In this document: positions 18,496 to 26,794 of the stretch, one piece after another
How positions within the stretch are numbered: the stretch's first letter is position 1
How the letters are laid out: the number at the start of each line of letters is the position of its first letter
The notes under the pieces: generated by a model
Database searches by the model: none
What the model was told of the DNA's origin: nothing
The model's input: the letters and a program-made list of their open reading frames with translations, nothing else
Program-made: the position numbers and the translations under genes
Assembly: GCA_036377075.1 (NCBI GenBank)
Contig: DASUZB010000143.1
Location: forward strand, 1 to 64,000
From: DASUZB01 sp036377075
GTDB taxonomy: Bacteria > Actinomycetota > CALGFH01
Length of the DNA: 64,000 nt
Direction: 5' to 3'

Positions 18496-18620
18496 CGGGC
18501 CTGGTCCGGTCGGGGCGCCGATGGGCGTCGTTGGGGTCCTTCGCGGGTCGGATTCATCACTTCGGCGCGAAATGACGCATACTTTCCCTACTGGGATGAA
18601 AGAAGAGTAAGTACGCAACC

Positions 18621-18637
18621 CCTACACGATCTGTAGG
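18621..18637 (+). promoter_or_regulatory. Small stem-loop over the ribosome site of the 18643 gene
   Basis: CCTACA at 18621-18626 pairs with TGTAGG at 18632-18637 around CGATC, placing AGG of the ribosome site in the stem 5 bases before the ATG. It could dampen translation. Confidence 0.35.
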
Positions 18638-18642
18638 CAGAG

Positions 18643-19431
18643 ATGAGCGAGCAGCACGCCGCGCTCGGGGGGGAGGAACTGGCTGGGTACGGCGTGGAGC
18701 GGCAGCCGTGGAGGTCGACGCTCCCCCGGGTCCTGGCCACCGGGGCGTGGCTGCCCGAGCGGCTCAGGCCCGGGTGGACCCCGCCGCCGCCGGGCCGCCA
18801 CGTCGCGCCGCCGCGCTTCCGCCTCGAGTCCGGCGTCGCCGTCGGCCTCTCCGCCGCCCTGCTGGTGGTGGTCGCGGTCTTCAGCGTCCCGCTCGCCCGC
18901 TTCGCCGGCCAGACGGTCCACGTGCGGGTGCCGGGCGTCGCGGCGCCGGTCGCGTCGCCGCTGGGGCCCCCACTGGGTCCGCCGCCCGGCAACCTGGTCG
19001 GCAACTGGAGCTTCGAGCGCGGCATCGGCGGCTGGGAGACGGTCGGGCCGGCGCTCGTCAACCGCGAGCTCGGCGGCCACAACTCGAGCGCGAGCATGCT
19101 GATCCGGCCGGTGTCGGACACCGCCGGCCCGGCCGGGATCATGGCCCCGGTGGGGGCCTCGTCGGTGCGGCCCGGTTCCAGTTTCGAGGCCACCGCGTGG
19201 GTACGGGCCGAGACGGTCGCCGCCGTGCCGGTGGCGCTGCACCTGTTCGTCGCGAACGGCAAGGAGGTCTCCCAGGCCGTCACGGTGACCCGACCGGGCG
19301 GGGCCTGGCTGCGCCTGCACCTGGTGCACCAGGTCGCCACGCCCGGTCCGCTCTGCGTCGAGCTGGTGGTCCTCGAGCCCGTGCGGGAGCAGGCGATCCT
19401 CGCCGACGAGATCTCGGTCAGGCCGGTCTGA
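18643..19431 (+). CDS. Membrane-tethered protein with carbohydrate-binding-module-like domain (paralog 2)
   Basis: The 262-residue product has the same plan as the 16533 product: a cytoplasmic N-terminus of about 65 residues, one transmembrane helix (about 68-90, VGLSAALLVVVAVFSV), a Pro/Gly linker and an extracellular beta-sandwich (about 120-262) starting NLVGNWSFERGIGGWETVG and ending LADEISVRPV. By eye the two sandwich domains share the key anchor residues but are otherwise well diverged, so duplication is old. ATG at 18643 follows AGGCAGAG. It lies 147 bp after the PotD-like gene on the same strand. Its function is unknown; sugar or glycan binding is inferred from the fold only. Confidence 0.7.
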   Translation: MSEQHAALGGEELAGYGVERQPWRSTLPRVLATGAWLPERLRPGWTPPPPGRHVAPPRFRLESGVAVGLSAALLVVVAVFSVPLARFAGQTVHVRVPGVAAPVASPLGPPLGPPPGNLVGNWSFERGIGGWETVGPALVNRELGGHNSSASMLIRPVSDTAGPAGIMAPVGASSVRPGSSFEATAWVRAETVAAVPVALHLFVANGKEVSQAVTVTRPGGAWLRLHLVHQVATPGPLCVELVVLEPVREQAILADEISVRPV

Positions 19432-19452
19432 GCCACCCCCGCAGCGAAGTCG

Positions 19453-19995
19453 CTAGTAGACCCAGCCGCCGTGCTCGTCGGTGCACCACGACCACCAGTC
19501 CTCCGGCATCTGGGACGCGGGGCGCCCGTCCCAGGAGTGGCCGACGCACGAACGCTGGCGGTCGCTGTCATAGTTCCCGACCATCCGCGTCCACCCGGGA
19601 TCGCCGTTGCATGGCACGCCCGCGACCTCGTAGTAGACCCGCTCGCGGGCGTAGCCGTACGGGGTGTAGATCTGCCGTTCCACCCGGATGTGCAGCGGCG
19701 GCAGGTGCTTGCCGCAGGACTGGAACGCCCGGCCCCAGAACGCATGGCACTTCGAGCTGTAGCGTAGTTGCAGGGTCGTGTCCTGGTCGATGAACCACTC
19801 GCGCGGCGTGCTGGTGGCGGAGCAGTAGCTGGCAGGGTCCTTGCCGTTGCAGCCGGAGCCGCTGCAGGTGGCGGCGGCCGCGGGGCGGGCCTGCGCGACG
19901 GTGACGGCGCCGGTGGCCACGGCCAGCGCGAGTACGAGCAGGAGCTGCGCTCCCCTTGTGCGGATGATGGCGGCCAACCTCCGTGTCTTGCGCAT
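19453..19995 (-). CDS. Secreted DUF2690-family protein
   Basis: The 180-residue product has a basic N-terminus and cleavable-looking signal peptide (about 1-42, ending AQARPAAAA), then a compact Cys-rich domain. The start CSGSGCNGKDPASYC and the LRYSSKCHAFWGRAF block are the DUF2690 signature, often found at the C-terminus of actinobacterial regulators or alone as secreted proteins. Eight to ten cysteines suggest disulfides. ATG at 19995 is chosen for TTGGAGG upstream; a TTG 15 bases earlier is possible. It follows the giant SGNH gene on the same strand with an 84-bp gap. Its role is unknown. Confidence 0.78.
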   Translation of the reverse strand: MRKTRRLAAIIRTRGAQLLLVLALAVATGAVTVAQARPAAAATCSGSGCNGKDPASYCSATSTPREWFIDQDTTLQLRYSSKCHAFWGRAFQSCGKHLPPLHIRVERQIYTPYGYARERVYYEVAGVPCNGDPGWTRMVGNYDSDRQRSCVGHSWDGRPASQMPEDWWSWCTDEHGGWVY

Positions 19996-20079
19996 CAGGT
20001 GGTCCTCCAAGTGGTCCAGATGACTTCAGCGGGTCTTCGGGTCGCGGCGGTGACCTCGCGCGGCGGGCGCCAACCCCGG

Positions 20080-23000
20080 TCACGACGTTCCGGCGAGCCG
20101 GCCGTTGACCAGGCTCGCGTAGGCCGCCTGGCCGGTGGGGTAGGGATGGAACATGCCGGAGTCCCCGAGCGGGTTCGCCGCGCGGACCCACGAGCTGGAG
20201 GTCTGCGGGCAGGCGCGGTGCCCGGCCCAGATCCGCTCGGGGTCGACGTAGTCGATGCGGATCCCGGCGCGCTGCAGGTTGGCGACCACGCTGGCGATCG
20301 TCTGCGACATCAGGTCGGCGAACTGGTTGAGCAGCGCCCAGTCCGCCGCGTTGAGCGGGAAGCAGAGCCCGGCAGGGTCCGAGTCGTCGAAGGTGTCGTT
20401 GAACAGGCGGGGATAGCCCAGGACGACGATGCGGGCGTTCGGTGCCTTGGCGTGGACCGCGCGGTAGACGGTGTCGAGCTTGCTGGGGACCAGGTCCCGG
20501 ATGACGTGGGGCTCGTACTGCTTGAACGGCGCGGGGTCCAGGTGCCCGCCGTGGGTGAGGTAGAAGTCGTCGTCGGAGCAGTGGCCCAAGGTCTCGATGC
20601 AGCCTTTCAGGATGTCGGCGAAGCGGACGTCGTTGCCGCCGATGGTCAGGCTGACCAGCGTCGTGTCGGCGTCGAGGTAGCCCTGGTCGACCTGCGCCAT
20701 CTCGCCGGAGTGCCGGTCCGGATGCCCCCAGTCGGTGTTCTCCCCGGCGTTCTGGCCCGGGGTGTCGATCGCGGCGTCGGTGATGCTGGTCGTGATCGCC
20801 CCTGAGCAGGCGATGAACGCGAACGCGGCGGTGCCGGCGCCGGTGGCGGCCTCCTGCGCGATCGGCTGGGAGTGGCCGGGAAGGCGCACCTGGCGGGCGT
20901 AGGCGTCGTTGACGGACCGGTGGCAGGTGTTCACGGTCTCGCCGGCGTTGCCGAAATCGTCGACGAAGCTGTAGGCGCTGTTGGGGTCGTACGGCTTGTT
21001 CCCCTCGCCGGCGGAGTAGGAGTCGCCCAGCCCGACGTAGAAGGCCTGCGGCTTGACGGTCTGGATGAACGCCACCGCGTCGAAGGCGACGTCCTCGCCG
21101 CGGCCGTCCTCGGTGACGCTGCTCAGGCTGACGCTGGCGCCCGCGGCCAGGTTGAACACGCCGATGTCCACCCACTGGTCCCGCTGCCAGGCCTGGTTGA
21201 CCACGCGGTGGCGGGTCTGGCCGTTGCCGAGCTTGATCCGGTAGTCCGCCTGGCGGGTCCAGGCGCCGTGGGAGGGGACATGGACCTTGATCCGCGTCCA
21301 GCCGGTCACGGTCGACGGCGGCGTCCAGGTGCCGGTCACCTTGAGGGTCGCATCGGCCCCGGCGCGGCTGTGGGTGAACCAGAAATGCCCGCCGAAGCCG
21401 GCGCTGACCTGGTGGAAGTCGACCTTGCTCGGGTAGACCGTGGCGCCGCCGGGCCCGGTGGCCGAGGCGAACTTGAGCGAGAACGAGTCGCGGCTGGTCC
21501 AGTTCTTGGCGCACGGGACCGGGCTTCGGACGCTGTCCAGGACGTCGTCGACGATCACGGCGCCGCCCGGCAGCCGGCGGGCGTCGCAGTCGGCCGGGTA
21601 GGGGTTGCCCGGCGGCGCGGGGCGGGAGCCGACGTCGGGGTAGACCGGGAGCGTGGTGCCACACCGGTGCGCGCAGTTGGTCTCCCAGGTGGCAGGCCGG
21701 TTCCACCAGCAGTGGAAGTTGGACAGGGCGCACAGGCCGGCGGCGTTGCCGCCCCCGTCGGTGGTGGCCCCGTAGGTGCAGTGGTTGACGCCCGGCTGGC
21801 AGAACGTCGCGAACGGCGGCGTGGCGGCCGCCCCGAGCTCCGAGCTCGGCGGGGCGTAGGCCGGGCCCCAGGTCTTGGCGATCCAGTCGTAGCGCTGCAG
21901 CGGCGTGTACGCCCAGCCGATCACCCGCTCCGGGTAGCTCCAGCTGTTGGGGTGCTTGGCGTCGTCGTAGGTGACCTGCAGGAACGGGTCGCGGTCCTGC
22001 GGGTAGTCCGGGTTGGCCGGGTTGTTGGCCCAGCCGAGCCCCCAGTTGCCGCCGGCGCCGCCGTTGTCGGTGCAGCTCGGCCCGGGCGAGCAGCCGGTGG
22101 TGTTGCCGAACTCGGCGTCACGGGGCTGCACGCCGCTGTTGTAGGCCCACAGCGCGAACCACCAGCTCTCCACGAAGCGCGGGTCGCCGCCGTTGGCGAC
22201 GATGCCCAGCGCCCGGGTCTGGTTCCACTTGTCCTCCAGGAGCTGCAGCCCGGCGGCGATGTTGGCCAGGTAGTCGACCGCGATGGCCTTCTGCTGCGTG
22301 TCGCTGTAGACCACGCCGGTGTCGACCCGCCGCATGCCGGTGGTCACCTGCGCGGCGCCGTAGCCGCAGTCGGCGTTCGCCCAGTCGACGACGTGGACGT
22401 TGCCGTCGTTGCCGTAGAAGCCGCCCTGCTCGAAGTTGCCGTACAGGCCGTCGACCACGTGCGGGCTGGCCTGCCACATGTTGGACTCCTGCGCCAGCAC
22501 TCCCAGCATGACCTGGGCCGGGACCGTGCCCCCGCCCTGCAGGGCGTGGTTGGGGAACAGCGCGCCCGGCGAGTAGGCGGGCAGGCCCTGCCCGGCCGGC
22601 CGGGTCACCAGGCGCAGCTTGTCCTGCACCGCCATGTCGACGGCCCACTCCGCCTCCTTGGGGCTGGGCTGGTAGGTCTGCAGGACCGCGTCGTTGCGCG
22701 GCACCGCGCAGGCACGGTCCGGGTCGGTCGGGTCGGTGGACGGGTCGGCGGCCAGCGCCCGTCCCGTCCTGCCACCACCGGCCGCCGCGCGGCCCGCGCC
22801 GCCCGGCAGGGGCGACGGCGCCCGGTCGCCGTTGCCGGCCGTCTGCCGCGGCACGACGGTGAAGCGCGCCACCTTGCCGGTGCCGGTCACCCGGGCTGCG
22901 ATGCTCACCGGGTCGGGCAGCCCGTCGCCCGGCGCGAGCCCCGTCCGCCGGGCCGCCTCCTTGCCCGTCGATGCGCTGGTCACCATGAGGCCGCCCTCGG

Positions 23001-24009
23001 TGGACACCTCCGCGCCGCCCGGGGCGGCGATGGCCCGCCAGCCGCCCGGCAGGCCGTGGCCTGCCGCCAGCCGCGCCGCGCCTGGTCCGGTCAGGAATAC
23101 GCGGCCGCCGGCGCCGGCGCCGAGCCGCACCGCCCCGAGCGGCGCCGTGCCCAGCAGCGCGCTGCGGGCTCCTGCCAGGCGGCGCACCTGCACCTGGCTG
23201 CGCTCCGCGACCTGGTAGGCCAGGCCGCCGGCAGCGTCCGGGTGCAGCCGCGACGGCACGCCCGTCGCCGCCGCAAGCGTGCGGACCCTGCCGCCGGGCG
23301 CCACGGCGACCAGCTCGGCGCCGCGCGCGGCGGCGATCCCGCGGGCGTAGGGCACCGCGGAGGTCACCTGCCCCGGCACGCCCAGCCGCCAGCCGACGCG
23401 GCCGGTGGCGGCGTCCACCAACAGCAGCCGCGTCAGCGTGCGGTCGCGATTCGGCTCCAGCCTGGAGAGCACCGCCGCCTCGCCGGTGCCGCACCCGGGG
23501 TCGTGGTAGGCGATCGAGACCCGCTCGGCCAGCTTGACGACCCGGCCACCGGCGAGGTCGACCACCGCCGCGAACGCGCCGCGCTGGAACGCGGCCTCGC
23601 GGTTGACCCACTGGCGCGGCTCGTACACCACCACCATCCGGCGGCCCGAGCCGGTGACGCACCCCTGCCCGATCCACTCCTCGGAGCCGACCCCCGGCTC
23701 GGTCAGGGTCGCCGCCGTGCGCCACCGGTACGCGCGCGCCGCGTCGGCGACCAGGACGTGCAGCCCGGTCTCGTCCCCGACCAGCGTCACCGCGCGGTCC
23801 GCCGACGCCTGCCACCCCCGGGGCAGCACCCGATCCGGGTCGGCCACGGCCGCCGGGCCGGTCGTCGGCGGCCGGGGGGATTGCCTGGCCGCCGGCCGGG
23901 CGGGCGGCGTGGCCACACCGGCCGAGGCCGCGGGCAGGGCGTTCAGCAGCGCGGCCGCGACCGCCAGCGCGACCGCCACGATCCTGGCCGTCCGAGCCCT
24001 CCCTGGCAT
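20080..24009 (-). CDS. Large secreted multidomain protein with C-terminal SGNH/GDSL hydrolase
   Basis: The 1309-residue product has, in order: a signal peptide (about 1-30); a beta-rich region with repeated short strands resembling a propeller (about 45-400); a low-complexity Gly/Ala/Arg segment (about 415-455); a region with VMLGVLAQESNMWQ and GYGAAQVTTGM resembling a lytic-transglycosylase fold (about 480-680); a Cys-rich linker; a golvesin-C-terminal-like beta-sandwich (about 820-985); and an SGNH hydrolase (about 990-1309). The hydrolase has all blocks: GDSYSAGEG (nucleophile Ser), LTIGGNDVRF and MFHPYPTGQ (catalytic His). ATG at 24009 follows GGAGGGGG. It is probably an esterase or lipase acting on cell-wall or environmental polymers. 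The transglycosylase assignment is tentative. Confidence 0.8.
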   Translation of the reverse strand: MPGRARTARIVAVALAVAAALLNALPAASAGVATPPARPAARQSPRPPTTGPAAVADPDRVLPRGWQASADRAVTLVGDETGLHVLVADAARAYRWRTAATLTEPGVGSEEWIGQGCVTGSGRRMVVVYEPRQWVNREAAFQRGAFAAVVDLAGGRVVKLAERVSIAYHDPGCGTGEAAVLSRLEPNRDRTLTRLLLVDAATGRVGWRLGVPGQVTSAVPYARGIAAARGAELVAVAPGGRVRTLAAATGVPSRLHPDAAGGLAYQVAERSQVQVRRLAGARSALLGTAPLGAVRLGAGAGGRVFLTGPGAARLAAGHGLPGGWRAIAAPGGAEVSTEGGLMVTSASTGKEAARRTGLAPGDGLPDPVSIAARVTGTGKVARFTVVPRQTAGNGDRAPSPLPGGAGRAAAGGGRTGRALAADPSTDPTDPDRACAVPRNDAVLQTYQPSPKEAEWAVDMAVQDKLRLVTRPAGQGLPAYSPGALFPNHALQGGGTVPAQVMLGVLAQESNMWQASPHVVDGLYGNFEQGGFYGNDGNVHVVDWANADCGYGAAQVTTGMRRVDTGVVYSDTQQKAIAVDYLANIAAGLQLLEDKWNQTRALGIVANGGDPRFVESWWFALWAYNSGVQPRDAEFGNTTGCSPGPSCTDNGGAGGNWGLGWANNPANPDYPQDRDPFLQVTYDDAKHPNSWSYPERVIGWAYTPLQRYDWIAKTWGPAYAPPSSELGAAATPPFATFCQPGVNHCTYGATTDGGGNAAGLCALSNFHCWWNRPATWETNCAHRCGTTLPVYPDVGSRPAPPGNPYPADCDARRLPGGAVIVDDVLDSVRSPVPCAKNWTSRDSFSLKFASATGPGGATVYPSKVDFHQVSAGFGGHFWFTHSRAGADATLKVTGTWTPPSTVTGWTRIKVHVPSHGAWTRQADYRIKLGNGQTRHRVVNQAWQRDQWVDIGVFNLAAGASVSLSSVTEDGRGEDVAFDAVAFIQTVKPQAFYVGLGDSYSAGEGNKPYDPNSAYSFVDDFGNAGETVNTCHRSVNDAYARQVRLPGHSQPIAQEAATGAGTAAFAFIACSGAITTSITDAAIDTPGQNAGENTDWGHPDRHSGEMAQVDQGYLDADTTLVSLTIGGNDVRFADILKGCIETLGHCSDDDFYLTHGGHLDPAPFKQYEPHVIRDLVPSKLDTVYRAVHAKAPNARIVVLGYPRLFNDTFDDSDPAGLCFPLNAADWALLNQFADLMSQTIASVVANLQRAGIRIDYVDPERIWAGHRACPQTSSSWVRAANPLGDSGMFHPYPTGQAAYASLVNGRLAGTS

Positions 24010-24097
24010 GGGATCCCCCTCCGGTGTTGCCTGCCGATGGCTGCCGGTCCGTCCGGCCGTACGATCGCCAGCCGCACGCGCGCGGTCACGGCAAGAG

Positions 24098-24127
24098 CCC
24101 GGCAACTACCCGGCAACTACCCGGCAA
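24098..24127. repeat. Tandem 11-mer in a divergent intergenic region
   Basis: CCCGGCAACTA occurs at 24098-24108 and 24109-24119 and continues as CCCGGCAA at 24120-24127, about 2.7 copies head to tail. One-turn spacing places copies on one helix face, as for a cooperative regulator. It lies between the SGNH gene and the MarR operon. Confidence 0.55.
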
Positions 24128-24234
24128 TTTGGAAGGGTGGGGTTTGCCCGGCAGACCCGCGGGCCCCGATCCGGGCGGCACCGTGGCGCGATGGTTGCGG
24201 TTTGAACCAGTTCGGGTTCGGGCGATACTGGAGT

Positions 24235-24786
24235 ATGTCCAACCGACCCCCCGAGCGGCACCTCGCCGCCTGGCGCAGCCTGCTCGAAGCCCATGCCGCC
24301 GTGGTCGAGCTGCTCTCCCGCGAGCTGGAAGAGGGTCGCGGGCTGCCCCTCGGCTGGTACGACGTGCTGCTGACGCTCGACCGTTCGCCCGAGCAGCGCC
24401 TGCGCATGCAGGAGCTGGCCCAGTCGGTGCTGCTCTCCAAGAGCGGCCTCACCCGCCTGATCGACCGCATGGAGGCCAAGGGGCTGGTGCGCCGCGAGCC
24501 GTCGCCCTCCGACCGCCGCGGCGCCTTCGCCGTGCTCACCGCGCAAGGCCGCAGCGTCTTCCGCCGCGCCGCCCCGGTGCACCTGCGCGGCATCCAGGAG
24601 CACTTCGCGCGCCACCTGGACGACGCCGAGGCGGCCACCCTGTTCGACACCCTCAGCCGCGTCACCGCGGCGGCGCGGGCCGCCAAGGACGGCCGCCAGC
24701 CGCCCGTGGCGGTGCCGCGCGACGCCGACAAGGGCCACCGGCCCGACGGCGGCGCCCTGGCCGAGCCGCTGTCCCGAGCGCCATGA
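24235..24786 (+). CDS. MarR-family transcriptional regulator
   Basis: The 183-residue winged-helix regulator has GWYDVLLTLDRSPEQRLRM, the recognition segment SVLLSKSGLTRLIDRMEAKG and the wing VRREPSPSDRRGAFAVLT, all typical of MarR. ATG at 24235 follows GGAG; upstream codons are open but not homologous. Its stop overlaps the start of the sensor kinase (ATGA), so regulator, kinase and response regulator appear to form one operon. It resembles the MarR protein at 47090 over the HFARHL C-terminal helix. The ligand is unknown; the operator may be the nearby tandem 11-mer. Confidence 0.86.
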   Translation: MSNRPPERHLAAWRSLLEAHAAVVELLSRELEEGRGLPLGWYDVLLTLDRSPEQRLRMQELAQSVLLSKSGLTRLIDRMEAKGLVRREPSPSDRRGAFAVLTAQGRSVFRRAAPVHLRGIQEHFARHLDDAEAATLFDTLSRVTAAARAAKDGRQPPVAVPRDADKGHRPDGGALAEPLSRAP

Positions 24787-26015
24787 GCCAGGAGGGCCTG
24801 GGCGGGGAGGGGGAGCCGCCGGCACCGTCCGAGGCAGAGCGCGCCCGCGAGACCCTGCACGTCGCCATCCTGGCGTTCCGCTGGGTGGCGCTCGGATGGG
24901 TGACGGTGGCCGCGCTCACCAGCGGGGAGGTGCGCCGGCCGCTGCTCGCGGCGGGCGCGGTCGCGCTCGCCGCCGCCTGGACGGCGTGGCTCAGCGTCCG
25001 TCCCTCCCGCGAGCGGCGCGCCTGGGTGCTCGCCGCCGACCTCGGCCTCGCGGTCGCGCTGACGCTGGTGTCCGGCCTGGTCGTCGAGGCCGGGACGGTG
25101 GTCGGCAACCAGCCCTTCTTCGCCGGCGCCTACCCGATCGCCGCACCGGCGTTCTGGGGCGCGAGCCGCGGGCTGCGGGCCGGCCTGGCCGCCGGGTTGG
25201 TGGTCGGTTGCGCCCTGGTCGGCGCCCAGCTGCTCAACGGCGTCGACCTTGCCGGCGAACCCGCGCCCGAACGGCTCCACCTCGCCGGTGGGGCGCTCAA
25301 CTTCGTGATCGCCGGCGGGGCGGTCGGGCTCGTCGCGGGGCTGCTGGAACGCTCGGCGGCGCAGCTGCGGCTGGCGATCGCCGAGCTGGTCGGGGCGCGC
25401 GAGCGTGCCGCCAGGCTGGCCGAGCGGGAGTCGCTCGCCCGCCAGATCCACGACTCCGTCCTGCAGGCGCTCGCCATGGTGCACAAGCGCGGCCGCGAGC
25501 TGGCCGACCAGGGACCCGTCCCCGCCGGCGAGGTGCGGCGCCTCGCCGAGGTCGCCGGCGGCCAGGAGGCCGCCCTGCGCGCCCTGGTGCTGCGCCCGCC
25601 GGAAGCGTCACCGACGGGAACGGCCTCCCTGCGTGAGGAGCTGGAGGCGCTCGGCAGGCAAACCCGCCCCGTGACGGTCACGGTCGGGGCGACCGGCGCG
25701 ATCCCGCTGCCGGTCGGCCACGTCGGGGAGCTGGCCGCCGCCGTGCGGCAGGCGCTCGACAACGTGGTCGAGCACGCCGCCGCCACGCGGGCGTCGGTGT
25801 TCGCCGACTGCGACCAGGGCGAGGTCGTGGTGACCGTGCGCGACGACGGCCGCGGCTTCGACTACGACCAGGCCGCCCTCGAGGCCAGCGGGAAGATCGG
25901 CCTGCTCAAGAGCATCAAGGGCCGGGTCGAGCAGCTCGGCGGGGCGCTGCGGGTGGACAGCCGTCCCGGTGCCGGCACCGAGATCGAGTTGCGGGTACCG
26001 CAGCCGCCAGGCTGA
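24783..26015 (+). CDS. NarL-type sensor histidine kinase (DUF5931/MacS-like)
   Basis: The 410-residue kinase has an N-terminal domain of about five membrane helices (about 28-185) like the DUF5931 sensor, a dimerisation helix with the phosphoacceptor in ESLARQIHDSVLQ (His near 223), and a compact HATPase_c domain with ALDNVVEHA (N box) and VTVRDDGRGFD (G1). It phosphorylates the NarL-type regulator encoded 21 bp downstream. ATG at 24783 overlaps the MarR stop. The signal is presumably membrane-related; nothing in the sequence identifies it. Confidence 0.87.
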   Translation: MSQEGLGGEGEPPAPSEAERARETLHVAILAFRWVALGWVTVAALTSGEVRRPLLAAGAVALAAAWTAWLSVRPSRERRAWVLAADLGLAVALTLVSGLVVEAGTVVGNQPFFAGAYPIAAPAFWGASRGLRAGLAAGLVVGCALVGAQLLNGVDLAGEPAPERLHLAGGALNFVIAGGAVGLVAGLLERSAAQLRLAIAELVGARERAARLAERESLARQIHDSVLQALAMVHKRGRELADQGPVPAGEVRRLAEVAGGQEAALRALVLRPPEASPTGTASLREELEALGRQTRPVTVTVGATGAIPLPVGHVGELAAAVRQALDNVVEHAAATRASVFADCDQGEVVVTVRDDGRGFDYDQAALEASGKIGLLKSIKGRVEQLGGALRVDSRPGAGTEIELRVPQPPG

Positions 26016-26036
26016 GATGATGGTGACGGGGAGGCG

Positions 26037-26690
26037 GTGAGCGTGCGCGACGATCCGGTGCGGGTGATGGTGGTGGACGATCACCCGGTCTGGCGCGACG
26101 GGGTCCGCGGCGACCTGGAGGCGTCCGGCCGCGCCGTGGTGGTGGCCGAGGCGTCCGACGGCGGCGAGGCGATCGAGCGCGCCCGTGAGGTCATGCCCGA
26201 GCTGGTGCTGATGGACCTCAACCTGCCGACGGTGCGCGGCGTCGAGGCGATCCGCCGCATCGTGGAGGAGTCCCCGCACGTCAAGGTGCTGGTGCTGTCG
26301 GCCTCGGGGGAGGAGGCCGACGTGCTGGAGGCGGTCAAGGTCGGCGCGAGCGGTTACCTGCTGAAGAGCGCCACCGCCGCCGAGGTGGCCGAGGCGGTCA
26401 CGCGGGTGCGGGCCGGCGAGCCGGTCTTCTCGCCCTCGCTGGCCGCGCTGGTGCTCGGTGAGTTCCGGCGCATGAGCTCGGCCGCGACCGAGCCGGGGCT
26501 GACCGCCCGCGAGACCGAGGTGCTCAAGCTCGTCGCCAAGGGCTACACCTACCGCGAGATCGCCGACAAGCTGGTGATCAGCATCAAGACGGTGCAGAAC
26601 CACGTCCAGAACATCCTCACCAAGCTGCAGCTCTCCAAGCGCTACGAGCTGATGCGCTACGCCATCCAGCGGGGCCTCGACCGCACCTGA
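26037..26690 (+). CDS. NarL/FixJ-family response regulator
   Basis: The 217-residue regulator has a receiver domain with acidic residues Asp14-Asp15, phosphoacceptor Asp60 in LVLMDLNLP and the conserved Lys in YLLKSATAAEV. A C-terminal LuxR-type helix-turn-helix follows (about 150-205, LTARETEVLKLVAKG and REIADKLVISIKTVQNHV). GTG at 26037 is used; GGGGAGG precedes it. It is the partner of the upstream kinase. Its stop is followed 2 bases later by a perfect inverted repeat. Confidence 0.9.
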   Translation: MSVRDDPVRVMVVDDHPVWRDGVRGDLEASGRAVVVAEASDGGEAIERAREVMPELVLMDLNLPTVRGVEAIRRIVEESPHVKVLVLSASGEEADVLEAVKVGASGYLLKSATAAEVAEAVTRVRAGEPVFSPSLAALVLGEFRRMSSAATEPGLTARETEVLKLVAKGYTYREIADKLVISIKTVQNHVQNILTKLQLSKRYELMRYAIQRGLDRT

Positions 26691-26691
26691 C

Positions 26692-26740
26692 AGTGAGTGC
26701 CAAGTATGGCACTCACTGCTACAACATTCGGCGTATGTTG
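26692..26740. promoter_or_regulatory. Two palindromes between response regulator and tetR: probable TetR operators
   Basis: AGTGAGTGCC (26692-26701) and GGCACTCACT (26708-26717) form a perfect 10-bp dyad with a 6-base spacer. CAACAT (26722-26727) and ATGTTG (26735-26740) form a second dyad. The size and position suit autoregulation by the TetR protein; the first could also end the upstream transcript. Confidence 0.65.
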
Positions 26741-26780
26741 CAATCGGCAGTTTTTGTCGCTCGGTTTGGTGGGTTTCGGC

Positions 26781-26794
26781 TACGCTTGACGCTA
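26781..26794 (+). promoter_or_regulatory. -10 element implying leaderless tetR transcript
   Basis: TACGCT at 26781-26786 ends 7 bases before the ATG at 26794, and no ribosome site precedes that ATG. Transcription would start at or next to the A of the start codon. No good -35 is seen. Confidence 0.45.

Noticed and set aside
20872..24234. Plus-strand open frame running into the MarR gene
   Set aside because: Only the last 183 residues, from ATG 24235, resemble a protein family; the rest is antisense to the SGNH gene.
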